64,000 nt of DNA from Cornus controversa (GCA_026545225.1 CM048852.1:55621146-55685145), one strand, 5' to 3'. Shown: positions 22,953 through 33,842, counted from the first letter of the stretch. The notes: generated by a model from the letters alone, not told the origin. Program-made: numbers and translations.

Positions 22953-23564
22953 ATGGCATCAGAAATTACTGAAGAGAAAGATGAAGAGGCCCTTTCCATC
23001 ATGGACAAAGAAGCTCAAAAGGACAAGATCAGGCAGGTCATAGAGTACCAGAAATCTCTGTATCTATCATCTTCGTCGTCGTCCTCCTTTTCTTCTGCAG
23101 CTGCTTCCTGTTCTTCGTTTGCTTCCTTGCGCAAAAGTAACAGTTTGCTAGAATTGATGAAGGGAGGAAGCACATCTTTGAGAAGATTATTTGACATGGA
23201 ACATACTACTTTGGCAACCCATTTAAATGATTACAGTGGCTCCCCGGTAATCAAACCTATTTTACTGTGGGGCAGTGATACTGATGATGGAATTCATGAT
23301 GATCCTTGGATGACCATTAAGCAGATTGAACCGGTCATTGGTTCTGGAAGTCATGGTCAAAATGAGTTGGCTTCAGAGGGTAGCTTCATGGATGGTGAGT
23401 CTGTCTTCCCAAATACAAAAACAAGAATTAGCAAGCATAAGTTGACTAGAAAAAAGTCATTTAGGAAATTGCCTAGATTCAGGATATGGAAATTCAGACG
23501 CTTCTGGTTCCGGTTAAGGTTAAGAATTAGGTTGAGGATTATGATCTGTGGTAGAAATTTCTGA
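22953..23564 (+). CDS. Plant-specific protein of unknown function, 203 residues, single exon
   Basis: The start ATAATGGCA has a good plant context. The protein begins MASEITEEKDEEALSIMDKE. It then has a charged helix (KDKIRQVIEYQKSLYL), a serine run (about residues 38-57), a conserved-looking block SLLELMKGGSTSLRRLFDME with HTTLATHL, and SPVIKPILLWGSDTDDGIHD. It ends in a strongly basic tail (KLTRKKSFRKLPRF, then WKFRRFWFRLRLRIRLRI). I recall similar unnamed proteins in other eudicots with the same order of blocks, but I know no function. The basic tail could bind nucleic acid or membranes; this is a guess. A dead duplicate of its 5' end lies at 8923-9286. The gene converges with the glycosyltransferase gene, leaving about 285 bp between the stops. 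Confidence 0.75.
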   Translation: MASEITEEKDEEALSIMDKEAQKDKIRQVIEYQKSLYLSSSSSSSFSSAAASCSSFASLRKSNSLLELMKGGSTSLRRLFDMEHTTLATHLNDYSGSPVIKPILLWGSDTDDGIHDDPWMTIKQIEPVIGSGSHGQNELASEGSFMDGESVFPNTKTRISKHKLTRKKSFRKLPRFRIWKFRRFWFRLRLRIRLRIMICGRNF

Positions 23565-23849
23565 TATCAATGTACAGACTTATGATTAAATCGAAATTCC
23601 TCTGTTAGGAAACAAACAATTTGCCATGTATTTATATTCACAGTAATGAATATCAGTTACAATTTCACATAATGAACAATTTCCTATTTACATTGGAAAA
23701 GTGTGTAAAGCTTATTCAAACAAAGCATGAACTGATTTGAATCTGAATAAGAGGATTCTATATGCTCTCTGTGTGCCTCTTCGCGACAAGCAACTCCACT
23801 TAGCTGAAGAAGCTTTGCAATTCAGCTAAGGGGTTGAAGGGGGGTTTTG

Positions 23850-25106
23850 TCAAGAACTATACATGTGATTGCAAATGACACAGTGATCTGAGATTAATCT
23901 GCCTATGATGCTTCCCTCTTCCATTTGCAATCTGCTACTTTCTCTGTTCCATAGATGAACTCCATATGTCTCCCCACCTAGCTGAAGCAGCTTGGCTTCC
24001 ACCCACTTGGACTGAACCCGATTAATCGGCTTTCTGAAAAAACTAGCTATCCGACTCCAACTAACCGGGTAAAATGACATAGGAGGCAAGACTGTGAGGT
24101 TGTACTCTGGCCTTTTTGCCACTCTTTCAACCACTCTAGAAACCAAGTATGGTCCATTGTGTCCCCATTTACTTCCATCAAAAGTGAAGGCAAATTCCTT
24201 GATGAATTCATACAGAAGTGGATGATCCTTGTCAAAAACCAGCACTGCGTTGTTTAATCTTGTCCAGTTACCGGAGACATCCACGCTTTGTGCTCCAATC
24301 GAATTCCTCAAACCCGAAAAAGGTCTCAAAACTATAAAATCTGTATCCAAGTAAACTCCTCCATACTTGTAGAGAACTGCAAGTCTGATGAGGTTGGATA
24401 GGTTCTGTGCCAATGGAATTTCACCAGGGTCCTTGTTCCCACTCTTGATGTCATCAAACCACGCTTCAGCCGGCGTGTTCTTGAACAGAAATGACAAGTC
24501 CGGCGTGACTGCAAGAACCCTGAATCCGCGGTCAACAAGGGGTTCCAAGATTCTATGCCCATGTGCAGAGTCCATAGTTCTTGATATAATCATCAAACAT
24601 CCACGAGGGTGGGCTTTGAAAAGACTATCCATGGCCAGAAACTGTCTTACCCTGAATGACCTTGCCGGTGATATCCATGTCATGAAGAACTGAACCTCAC
24701 ACCCATTACCAAGAAATTCCTGAACTCTGCTGTCAAATCGCCCTGTCAATCTGGTTGTCTTGAATTGCTCCAACTCTGGCAATTTTCTCTTCAACCAAGC
24801 AATTCTTTCTTCATTGGTGGCATTCAATGGAGTCGCCAAATGGGTATGATCTTCAACATATGTTTCATTAACATCTTCTCTAACCGAAAGCAACGGATTG
24901 TGTATGAATGAAGATGGCTTCAATTGTGAGTGTTTGATATGACTCTGCCGTTGGTGGTGAGTTCTTTTAGGCTTGAAAACAACTGAATGGAGTGAAAGAT
25001 TGGAGATGAAACTGACGGCGAGTATGGTGACGAAGAAAACGGCGGCGAAGGAGATGGTGGAGAAGATGGAAAATTTGGGAAGGCTGAGTCTCCGGGAATC
25101 AAACAT
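23850..25106 (-). CDS. Alpha-1,4-glycosyltransferase, Gb3-synthase-like (DXD sugar-binding family), Golgi type II membrane protein
   Basis: Single exon. The open frame extends up to 25172 (440 codons). I prefer the start at 25106 (MFDSRRLSLPKFS), giving 418 residues, because plant relatives start similarly and are about 400-420 long; the extra 22 residues look unspecific. From the longer numbering, a membrane anchor lies at about 36-57 (IFSTISFAAVFFVTILAVSF). A stem region follows, then the DXD domain with FMTWISPARSFRVRQFLAMD (163-182) and GGVYLDTDFIVLRPF (271-285; DTD at 276-278 binds the metal and nucleotide sugar). The C-terminal alpha-1,4-glycosyltransferase domain has NNAVLVFDKDHPLLYEFI, WGHNGPYLVSRV (336-347) and GVHLWNRESS (404-413). 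No break was seen. Members are annotated as lactosylceramide 4-alpha-galactosyltransferase-like, but the plant acceptor is unknown. An AT-rich TATATAG stretch near 25255 could be the promoter. Confidence 0.9.
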   Translation of the reverse strand: MFDSRRLSLPKFSIFSTISFAAVFFVTILAVSFISNLSLHSVVFKPKRTHHQRQSHIKHSQLKPSSFIHNPLLSVREDVNETYVEDHTHLATPLNATNEERIAWLKRKLPELEQFKTTRLTGRFDSRVQEFLGNGCEVQFFMTWISPARSFRVRQFLAMDSLFKAHPRGCLMIISRTMDSAHGHRILEPLVDRGFRVLAVTPDLSFLFKNTPAEAWFDDIKSGNKDPGEIPLAQNLSNLIRLAVLYKYGGVYLDTDFIVLRPFSGLRNSIGAQSVDVSGNWTRLNNAVLVFDKDHPLLYEFIKEFAFTFDGSKWGHNGPYLVSRVVERVAKRPEYNLTVLPPMSFYPVSWSRIASFFRKPINRVQSKWVEAKLLQLGGETYGVHLWNRESSRLQMEEGSIIGRLISDHCVICNHMYSS

Positions 25107-25172
25107 TTTGCAGGAACTTTTTTTCAATATCAGAAGAAATCGAAGGGAAGAGATGGCATGAGATGGAGTCAT

Positions 25173-26968
25173 GGGTCAAGAAGACTTCTAATAGGGATTG
25201 GAGAGTCCAAAACAAGTAATACAAATACAGAGCGAGAAGGAGGAGGTGTATCTACTATATATGTGATGTATATAGATATCTTAATATTTGTGTGTTTATT
25301 TAGTCTGCATTCTGCAGAGACTATGTTGATCAACTTTGAACTTTGAATCTTCCGAACGTGTTTTTGGAGATAAATGGAAAAGTTGGGTATATTCAGCATC
25401 AGCCGCCAGTCTCGACTATCCAGAAAGAGAGAGAGAGAGAGAGAGGGATGGGAATAATGTTAGAAATAGCTTACCGGTGGGACGATGTTGGTTAATACGG
25501 TTAGGCCGTGTTTGTTTGGCCAGATAGGAGGACCTCATAGTGTAAGGGTTATCGTTTCCGGTGTTTGGTTCCTTAGAATGATGCGTATAACTTTATTTTT
25601 GCGTTTGTTATATTTCACATTTCCAGTTATATTTGAGAGAGGGAGAGAGAGAGAGAGAGAGAGAGGGGGAGGGCGCTCTATTATATGGTTTGCATTATGT
25701 TTGAGTATTCCTTTTTTTTAAGTTTATCATTTTAGGGAAAATGACAATTTGTGTTCTCGTACCATGTCGATTTATGAGTATTCTACTAAACAGTTTAAGT
25801 CTAACATGACTTATTTAAGTATCATGTAATAGAGATTATCAACATTAAGCTAACCCGTTTATTAAACGTGTTATCCATATATATCAATATAACTTGTTTA
25901 ATAAACATGTCATATAATGACATGACTTATTTAATAACATTTTTAATCTATTTAACTTATATCATATGAGTTTTTTCATCATTATAAAATCTTTCTGAAG
26001 CTCATATAAAAAATAAAGTACACATCAATACATAAATACTAAAATCAAACTATATTATAAATTTTGTATCTATATATAAATTCAAAAATATACTAAGGTG
26101 ATTCAACAACAGGGAAGACATTGTAACAATCTCATTCTTGCATTTTATGGCTATATCAGTCTTATAAACAGACAAATAGATTACAAACAATTGCAATATA
26201 TATAACTATGTATGTATATATAAGTTTGTATAATTAATCGCGTTGTAACATGGGTTAGACAGCTTAAACCCAAATTCAACTCAATTTTTGCGTGTCGTGT
26301 TCGTGTTCATGTCGACTCATTTATTAAACGTGATGACTTACCTCAAGCCCAAACCCACTTAACTTGTCTCTTACCCAATTTTGTCACCCCTAATTTTATG
26401 TAAAGTGAATTTATGATTAAAACAAAATAAAAGAAGGGTTATTTGCAAAAGTAGGCCCTTATACAATTTTTTGCAAACTACTCTCCATTATAATTTGTTT
26501 TCATTCACTATTAAAAATATTGGAAGATACTCTCTTTGGATGGGACAAATTGCAACATTTTCAATAGTTGAAAAAAAAATTGCAATACAGGAATCAATTT
26601 TGCAAAAAACTTGTATAGTACAAGAAGGTTTTTTTGTGATTATCCCATAAAAAATAAAAAAATAAAAGACTTATACCCAGTACAATCCATATGCATTCAA
26701 AGTCCAAACATTAGATTGAAATATAAATTCTTATTGAGGCCTTAATCTTGTACTTTGTCGAACAGTTCTACAAATTAGTACATACATTTGTTGAATGGGT
26801 CTGCATAAAACGATCTATTTAAATTAGCAAGTGATGACAAGGGGTATAGAATTCCAAGTAGTTCCTAATGTGCTGACTTTCAGTTCCGTGCACATCTAAC
26901 CATTTGCGAAGAAGTCTGACTGGTGATCGTGAAGTTTAGAAACACAGAAAGGAAGAAGAAAAAGGAAA

Positions 26969-27000
<32 letters not shown>

Positions 27001-27559
27001 AAGATGTTAGAAGAACCAGATGAGATTGGACAATTATCATAATCATGACTGCCCAAAGCAATCCCTTAAAAGTAATGCAAGGCTAATTACACGAAAGATG
27101 TAAGTTCACTTTATTGCACTTACTTTCTTACCATTTATTTATTAGTTTATTTTATTTGGTGATGGTTTATTGGTCTTTTTCAAAATACATGATCCCATAA
27201 CTTCACCTATTAAAAAAATAGTTAATATGAAGATATAACTCTTACTTTCTTACCATTTATTTATTAGTTTATTTTATTTGGTGATGGTTTATTGGTCTTT
27301 TTCATAATACACGATCCATAACTTCACCTATTAAAAAAATAGTTAATATGAAGATATAACTCTTACTTTCTTACCATTTATTTATTCGTTTATTTTATTT
27401 GGTGATGGTTTATTGGTCTTTTTCATAATACACGATCCATAACTTCACCTATTAAAAAAATAGTTAATAAGAAGATATAACTAGGAATGGATAATAATAG
27501 ACTTCATGGAAACAACCATGCTTAATGAGTTTAATAACAAGATTTGAGGTAAACGTGCA

Positions 27560-27606
<47 letters not shown>

Positions 27607-28469
27607 TGATGAATGATTGAGAGAGAATAATTGAACATAGAGATGTATGCATTCTTATACAGCTTGGCCACATGCCGGGTCCTACAAATGTCATTTTCCC
27701 TTTCTGACCTTTCCTTGTATGGTTGGGTGATGTCTATTGTCAAATGCCAGTGAAATAATGGGAATTTGATAAGAAAGATTGCAACTTAGAACGTTCTCAT
27801 TTCTAATATATTCATTTAATATCCATTTCAATATCTCATCACCCATTTTTGCTGCACCCTACATGATATCTTCTTAGTATAAAAAAAATTGTATAGAGGA
27901 AATGTCTTCTACATTCCGGATTTCCGTACATAAATCAAATATCTTCTTTTAAAAAAAAAAAAAAAATTGATACCATGTAGATGATTAGAAAATATATGAT
28001 AAGCAATGTTTAATAAGCATTTTTTAATAAAAAAAAAAAAACGATCTGTGTTTGTTGTTTCTAAACTCAAAATTGGTTTGATTTTGTTTAGACTGAATGA
28101 TCGTTTATGAAAGTTTCTACTTCTTGTAGGTGGCCAATAAAATCATATTTCGAGAAAGAATTGTGTTATAAGATAAATAAATTATAGTCTCTTTGAATTA
28201 ACTGATTGGTCGAGAAATATCACAATTCACAAGTAGAGTTCATTTGACATATAAAATATACAAAAATGCTTTAATTTTGAAATCAATTCTTCGTTCTTAA
28301 CACTAATGAGTCAAAGTGATTGGCATTTTTATTTCACGAAATGTAATTAATACTTCTACAGAATTTAACAGAAAGAAAGGATAGAAGTTCTATGTGTTTT
28401 TTTAGTTTTCGTTTTGGTTACCTGAGTTTTTATATGTTTTATTTGGTCAAATTGTACCAAATATTAGTG
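25173..28469. other. Intergenic AT-rich region with microsatellites and decayed repeats
   Basis: Seen here: (GA)n at about 25426-25446 and 25636-25664, both near the glycosyltransferase promoter side; a stretch at 25800-26390 with AACCCGTTTATTAAACGTG and GTGTCGTGTTCGTG phrases typical of a common plant MITE-like repeat, without clear ends; a small imperfect inverted repeat at 26455-26625 (TATACAATTTTTTGCAAA against TTTTGCAAAAAACTTGTATA); (TA)n at about 26973-27001 and 27564-27603; and a 121-bp triplication, listed separately. No gene was recognised. Confidence 0.5.
27121..27484. repeat. Three tandem copies of a 121-122-bp unit
   Basis: TACTTTCTTACCATTTATTT starts at 27121, 27243 and 27364. 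Each unit runs through TTTGGTGATGGTTTATTGG, ATAACTTCACCTATTAAAA and AGATATAACT. Copies two and three are closer to each other (both have CATAATACACGATCCATAAC) than to copy one (CAAAATACATGATCCCATAAC). Confidence 0.9.
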
Positions 28470-28477
28470 TGCGTTTT

Positions 28478-29890
28478 AAAAATTGGCAACATATACCTTT
28501 GTGCTATTTTTGTAATCAAATAACTCCCGTGTTTTCAAAAATTACAAAGAATCTATTTTTTACAAAAATGACCTTTTACATGACCATTTTAACCCTCTTC
28601 ACTAAACTATCTCATCTTTCTTCGTTTCTCTCTCTCTCTCTCTATAAACAATCACTCAGTAGATTAGAGAGAGCTGTGCCTATTTCCCCAACCATGCTAA
28701 TTTCCTGAAGAGGTCCTTCAACCATGGTAATGTTGACCATTTTGCCACTCTTTTTTTCATACAGGAAGAGGTCTTTCAGTCTCGCCTAATTTGTGAAGTC
28801 AGGACCGGCTCAATATATATTGAGGTCTAAGCCAAAAAATTTAAAGAAAGCATTTTTTTTTTATTTTAAATATATTACTATAAATAATATTAATTAGGTT
28901 TATTTTTCAGAAACTTTACTAATTAACGAATTAAAAATAGTGTAGAAAAAGAAGAAAATGGATTATAAAAAGTTAGAATAATTATAGAAAAGCAAGAAAA
29001 GATTTTGAAAAATAAATATATTTCGAATTATAAGTGTTTGAGATAATTTACCTGGTACTTCAATTCAATCTAAAAAATAGAAGATAATGTAGACGTTGAA
29101 TACACACTATTTATATCACTAAGAAAGGAAACCATTAACAAAAATTAAATTAAATTAAATTAAATTAGAATCTAATTAACCATATCTATATAGTCTTTCT
29201 ATTAAATCTTATCTAAATGGTTTTATTTTATTAAAGAGTAGTTTTTCTACTAAACCTTCTTTTTTTTGTAAGACATTTACGTGAGGCCTAAGCTAACTGC
29301 CTTTGATACAATAGTATAAAGCATTATTTACTCTGTCAACTTTCGCGAGCTTGTTTTCACAATTGGCACCGGTTGGATTTAAATAATTTTCTTGACACTT
29401 GCTAGTAATTTCTTGCAGTACGTAGCATGAGCAGAAATATGTTGTTGAGAAACAAGAGAACAATGGTAACTCTTAACCTTTGATTCAACATTAAGTATGA
29501 ATCTGGTTGATTTTAAAATAAAGTCCCAAAATTTTAAAAATCCTTGAATTTTTAGTCTGCAACTACAGTGAATATTAGTGCTAAAGATGCTGAACACGTA
29601 AAAAATAAAAAAGAGTTCCTGCAGAAGCTTCCTTTGGCCAACGGAAAGGATTGGGTATGGAGTTGGCTTCTATATTGTATTGACTACTTCACCCTTAAAG
29701 AAATATAAGAGAGTTTAGTGAAGAGGGGTAAAATCATCACACAAAATATTATTTTTGCAAAAAGAGGGTTTTCTTTTGTAAATTTTGAAAGCACAGAAAA
29801 GTTAATTGGTGGCAAAAATAGCACAGGAGTGTATTTTGTCACTTTTTGTCTAGTTTTTAATGAATGAAAAATTTGTAAAATAAGCGTAAG
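28478..29890. mobile_element. Large inverted-repeat (foldback-like) element, about 1.4 kb
   Basis: The sequence around 28500-28622 on the + strand (GTGCTATTTTTG, TTTTCAAAAATTACAAA, TTACAAAAATGA, CCCTCTTCACTAAACT) recurs in inverted orientation at about 29696-29835, with roughly 140-190 bp per arm and moderate divergence. The arms face each other across about 1.1 kb of AT-rich DNA without a recognised gene. Another transposon-like phrase (GGACCGGCTCAATATATATTG, 28802 onward) lies inside. Exact ends and a target duplication could not be fixed. It may be a MULE-like or foldback DNA element, or two independent insertions of the same repeat in opposite orientation. Confidence 0.5.
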
Positions 29891-29939
29891 AAACATGGGG
29901 AATTGTACTTTTTTTTTTTGTCAAACAATTAACAATCCC

Positions 29940-30275
29940 TTTGCCTCTATCATGGCCTCTCATGTAATTTTGGTAAACCTCACATACCTTACCGGGATCA
30001 ACCTACAAAACAACAGTTTCCATGGTGAACTTCCTCAAGATTTAGGCCGCTTAAGCCTGCAGCACCTCATTTTGAGCACAAATTCCTTCAGTGGAAAGAT
30101 ACCAACAAATCTTTCTCATTGTAGCAACTTGAGAGTCCTTAATGTGATTTCAAATGAGCTTGTTGGATCAATCCTACACCACCTTAGTTCACTGTCAAAT
30201 TTGTTATATATTGGTCTCGCTGCAAATAACCTGACAGGAACTATTACAGCTTGGGAGGGTTTGTTGCTTTGTTGA
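29940..30275 (+). pseudogene. Leucine-rich-repeat receptor-kinase fragment
   Basis: The frame reads LTYLTGINLQNNSFHGELP, QDLGRLSLQHLILSTNSFSG, KIPTNLSHCSNLRVLNVISN, ELVGSILHHLSSLSNLLYIG, LAANNLTGTI: four to five plant extracellular LRRs (LxxLxxLxLxxNxLxGxIP), as in EFR/Xa21-class receptor kinases. It stops shortly after the last repeat (stop at 30273-30275). There is no signal peptide, transmembrane segment or kinase near it. The upstream ATG at 29895 precedes a T-run and is probably not a real start. It is a gene fragment; the function of the parent gene cannot be stated. Confidence 0.75.
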
Positions 30276-30386
30276 ATGCGTCAATGTCATCTACAATTTT
30301 CTCTCTCTTTAACCTCATTTATATATACACTGTGATGTGGTGGTTGTGATGTTGTAGCTCCAATTTTATTTTATAGAAAGGCTTTT
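30253..30386 (+). repeat. Duplicated segment, copy A (LRR fragment end and flank)
   Basis: GGGAGGGTTTGTTGCTTTGT, then TTTATATA, ACTGTGATGT and ATTTTATTTTATA recur in the same order at 31939-32045, with small gaps and substitutions. Copy A starts inside the last codons of the LRR fragment. Confidence 0.75.
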
Positions 30387-30469
30387 AGAGTTTGAAAGGT
30401 GAAAAGAGGGAATTTTAACGTGTCATGTTTACTCTCTCAATTGTGTTCTTCGTTCGCGATATTTGTCAT

Positions 30470-30521
<52 letters not shown>

Positions 30522-30816
30522 TGTATACAAAAAAAAAATATATATATATATAGAATAAATTACACTGATCTCCTCTAAAGCAAGTTTTAATTACCCAAAC
30601 TTCTCCTATAATTTTTAAAATGACATTAACCTCCCCTGAAAACGAAATATTTTTAGCTAAACCTCACTTTCTCTCTCTTTTCTACAAAATATGTCTATTT
30701 TAACCCAAACAAAAGACATTCCAAAATTTCTCATTGACCCGCTATCTGTAGTAGATTCAGCATACACACATGTTCAAGCAATGAAATTTAACATTCACCC
30801 ATATACATACACACAC

Positions 30817-30848
<32 letters not shown>

Positions 30849-31417
30849 CAGAGAGAGAGAGAGAGAGAAAGTGTGGTTGTATTGAAGATTGGGTTTGCTC
30901 ATCACTGAACATGAGTCATTCACATATGATGACATCACATTTGGGTTTAGATCTTACAGAAAGAAAAAAAAGACATTACATTTGGGTACATGTGTGTATG
31001 TATATATATAGTGGTTGTATTTGAAGAATGATTTTTTGTATGTAAGTGTGCGTACAGTGATTTTCTAAAGGTCATAGAATTGACTAGAAGTAAAGTGATC
31101 TACTTAGAATCAAACCATCGACTTTAGGCACGAAATTGTCCACTGTCCACTGGATCGCTTATCGGCTTCCTGTTCCACAACCACGTCTTCGCTACCGATT
31201 TCATCGCCAACAGGTGATACTCATATTGATTCTTATATATATTATAGAATTAAACTTAAGTTTAATTTTGTATATATATAAGTTTAATTATGTATCTTGA
31301 GAGAGAGAAGTAACAGAGGAATGTGTGTTTTCTCTCTCCTAATTTTGCCCCCAAACCCTAACTGTCAAATTAACTCATAGTAATTTTTTTTTTTTGCCCT
31401 TTTGCTTATATATTATA
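30387..31417. other. AT-rich intergenic region with (TA)n and (GA)n runs
   Basis: (TA)n at about 30473-30518 and 30537-30551, a second (TA)n at 30822-30846 followed by (GA)n at 30850-30867, and a TATATATA run at 31001-31009. A phrase near 30553-30660 (AATAAATTACACTGATCTCC) resembles a common plant MITE end. No gene was recognised. Confidence 0.5.
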
Positions 31418-31419
31418 TA

Positions 31420-31906
31420 GGGGTGCACACGGTCCGGATTGGTCCGGTTCTGGCCTTTTTTGGAACCAAACCGTATGGTCCGGTTCCACTAAAAATGGAA
31501 CCGGACCGAACCGTTTAACCGTATGGAACCGGACCGAACCGAACCGCGAAGAACCGGTTTGGTCCGGTTCGGTTCCACGGTTCACCAACCTATAATTATA
31601 ATACTTATAATTATAATACTATAAGTATATTATAAGTATAATATTTCAAACAACAAAGATTGTAGTTATATTATAATTATAGTATAATTATAATACTATA
31701 AGTATAATATTTAAATATTAGATATAATATATTTTATATTTATATATGTAGAAACGGTTCGGTCCGGTCCTGAGGGACTGAAAACCGTAACAGAACCGTT
31801 ACTACACGGTTCCAAAAAATTGGAACCGTGACCGAACCGGACCGAATTGTCCGGTCCGGTCCGGTTCGGTTTGGATTCCCGGTTTGGACGGATTTTTGTG
31901 CACCCC
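31420..31906. mobile_element. Hairpin MITE, 487 bp, TA target duplication
   Basis: The element begins GGGGTGCACACGGTCCGG and ends CGGATTTTTGTGCACCCC, so the ends are inverted repeats, flanked by TA on both sides (31418-31419 and 31907-31908). Almost the whole sequence is palindromic. Both arms are full of GGTCCGGTTC / GAACCGGACC units (31430-31575 and 31750-31885), and the AT-rich centre (31590-31740, TATAATTATAATAC-type repeats) is itself self-complementary. It encodes nothing. The TA duplication fits Tc1/mariner-related MITEs, but the exact superfamily is not certain. Confidence 0.8.
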
Positions 31907-31938
31907 TATTATACACACATTTCCTTCTTATTTTTTCA

Positions 31939-32045
31939 GGGAGGGTTTGTTGCTTTGTTGAATACTTCAATTTCTCCATAACTGCATTTATATACATACT
32001 GTGATGTTGTGACCCGAATTTTATTTTATATAAGGGCATTTAAGA
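31939..32045 (+). repeat. Duplicated segment, copy B
   Basis: Matches 30253-30386. It is preceded by TATTTTTTCAG, which resembles a 3' splice site. Copy B lies directly after the MITE, about 1.7 kb from copy A. Confidence 0.7.
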
Positions 32046-32155
32046 TTTGGGGACTGAAACTTATAATCTCCTATTTTGTTTTGAGAATTTTGATAGTTGC
32101 AGAAAGAGAGTGTCAGAGAGAAGGAGTTTGGGGACCGAAACTTATAATCTTTTTT
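32046..32155. repeat. 81-bp local duplication
   Basis: TTTGGGGACTGAAACTTATA at 32046 recurs as TTTGGGGACCGAAACTTATA at 32127. The second copy runs into a T-run. Confidence 0.8.
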
Positions 32156-32929
32156 TTTTTTTTGTCTAGTAAAAATTTTCGTCAAATTTTTACCATGGAC
32201 ATAGTCACTACACGCAACCACATAATATGTGTCATGTTTATACCAAGCCCTTTGGCTACATGCTCAGTGATTCAAACATCCTGTTCCTTTTACATTTCTA
32301 GAACCTTCTCTGCAGACCCTAACTTATGTTTTATTTCAGCTTCTTCTCCATTGACAACTTTTTGCCATTTTTCTACAACTTTCAAGTTTTTTATTGTATT
32401 TTATCTCCGGTTCATTCATTTCTTATTCTCTCTCTCTATCTGTTTGTCTCTCTTTACTATTTGGTTTATTTCATTTTTTGTTGCTTCTTTTCTTTCTTTT
32501 TTTGTCACAGTTTATGGGGATTTTTTTGGGCTTGGGTTTTTCACGATTTCTTGGTTCTTTTCCTTCATTAGCTTAATTCCCAAAAAATTAATGATTTTTC
32601 TCATCTGGATCTTGGAAAATTTCTCTAAATGTCCAGTTTGATGAATTTCAGCATCTTGGATTTTGTGGGTTTCTCGTATAGATTCTGTCTTTGCCTTCAA
32701 TTACTTTATAATGATTTCATTTGTATCAATTTATCTCTGTTGCACACAATGCATGTATTTTGCTATAAATTGGGCGTATGCCGCAATTTTGCATGTTGTA
32801 TAACTGCTTGTGTTAATCTCTGTATCCATAATTTATGACTTCAAGTATGATCTTCTTAATTGAATGCGACAAAACGCTAACTCTGGGGCAATAAGGCGAT
32901 TAGGGCTTCCTACTGTGAACCTCATCTCT
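32156..32929. other. No recognised gene; T-rich on the + strand
   Basis: The long + strand frame (to 32641) is phenylalanine/leucine/serine-rich low-complexity reading of pyrimidine-rich DNA and is not supported as a gene. The end of the stretch may contain the 5' untranslated part of the LINE that follows. Confidence 0.4.
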
Positions 32930-33396
32930 CACGATGAAAGAAGGATCCCTCCTCCGGCGAGCCAACGGGAGCTTGTCCTTCTCACATAGGTTCACTAACT
33001 AGAATTTCTTGGAGCAAATTGGTTTAGGAGCAGTCAAAGGAGCTTTTCTCGAACCTCCAGTTCCTTCCTGAATGTTGATCTATACAAATGTCCACATCGA
33101 TGTTGAATAAGAGGTTAAATATTGGCAAAACTCATTGATGGGCTACGTTATGGGTAAGAGACCCTATTTCCCTTATCTTAAGGCCTTTCTATTAAAGGTT
33201 TGGAAACCCAAGGGTGAAATCAAAATGAATACATTACATGAAGGTTTTTTTCTTGGTCCAATTAGATTCACAAGAAGATATGGATCGTATCTTGTCCAGA
33301 ATTCATACCTATGAAGGACGGCCAATTATTTTGAAGCGCTAATATAAGACCATGAATCTTAAGAAATATGTTCTTGGCTTAGTTCCCATTTGGATC
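32930..33396 (+). mobile_element. L1-type LINE, 5' part (ORF1, DUF4283 region)
   Basis: The reading LMGYVMGKRPYFPYLKAFLL, then KVWKPKGEIKMN (about 33130-33230), is the DUF4283 domain that starts the nucleic-acid-binding ORF1 of plant L1 elements. Phrases VKYWQNSL-like, GPIRFTRRYGSYL-like and VLGLVPIWI follow in shifting frames. The coding sense is cut at 33396 by an LTR and resumes at 34841 (VPIW|IKLHGLP). The left boundary is approximate. Confidence 0.75.
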
Positions 33397-33842
33397 TGTT
33401 CGGGGTACAAAACGCGATTAAATAATATGTAATAATGTCATTGTTGTTTTATACCTCGATAAAAGAGAATTTATAAATAACTACAAATACTCTACTAAAA
33501 TTACTAAAGTGATGAGTAGGGGTCGAACCCACAGAGACTGCGTTTGACTAGTTTGTTAAGTTGTCAAGACTTCATCTAGTTCAATTTAAAAGAATTTCTA
33601 TTTGTGTTTTTATGATAAAGTGCTGAAAATTAAATGACATAACTTAAATTAAAGATAGAAGTTAGAGAGATAAAGAGTGGTTCAAACTTCACCACTAGCC
33701 TTATAAACATCTAAGACTTATAATAAATAGGGAAATTTATGTAAATGTGTAATAAATGATGCGTTTGGCAAGTACCAGCTACAACGACGTCACCAAGAGA
33801 ATACATACACCTTAATATACTATAATTCATCTGCGATAAATG

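Noticed and set aside
25107-25172. N-terminal 22 codons of the glycosyltransferase open frame
   Set aside because: Kept out of the preferred CDS because the second ATG gives the usual family length and puts the membrane anchor near the N-terminus. The longer start cannot be excluded.
29895-29939. ATG at 29895 as the start of the LRR frame
   Set aside because: It is followed by a T-run giving FFF and has no signal peptide. LRR similarity starts only after it.
31406-32039. Minus-strand frames with repeated RTGPDRT-like peptides
   Set aside because: They are readings of the hairpin MITE arms and not coding.
32009-32641. 210-codon + strand frame with hydrophobic composition
   Set aside because: Phe/Leu/Ser-rich output of pyrimidine-rich DNA. 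There are three overlapping frames of the same character and no conserved motif.
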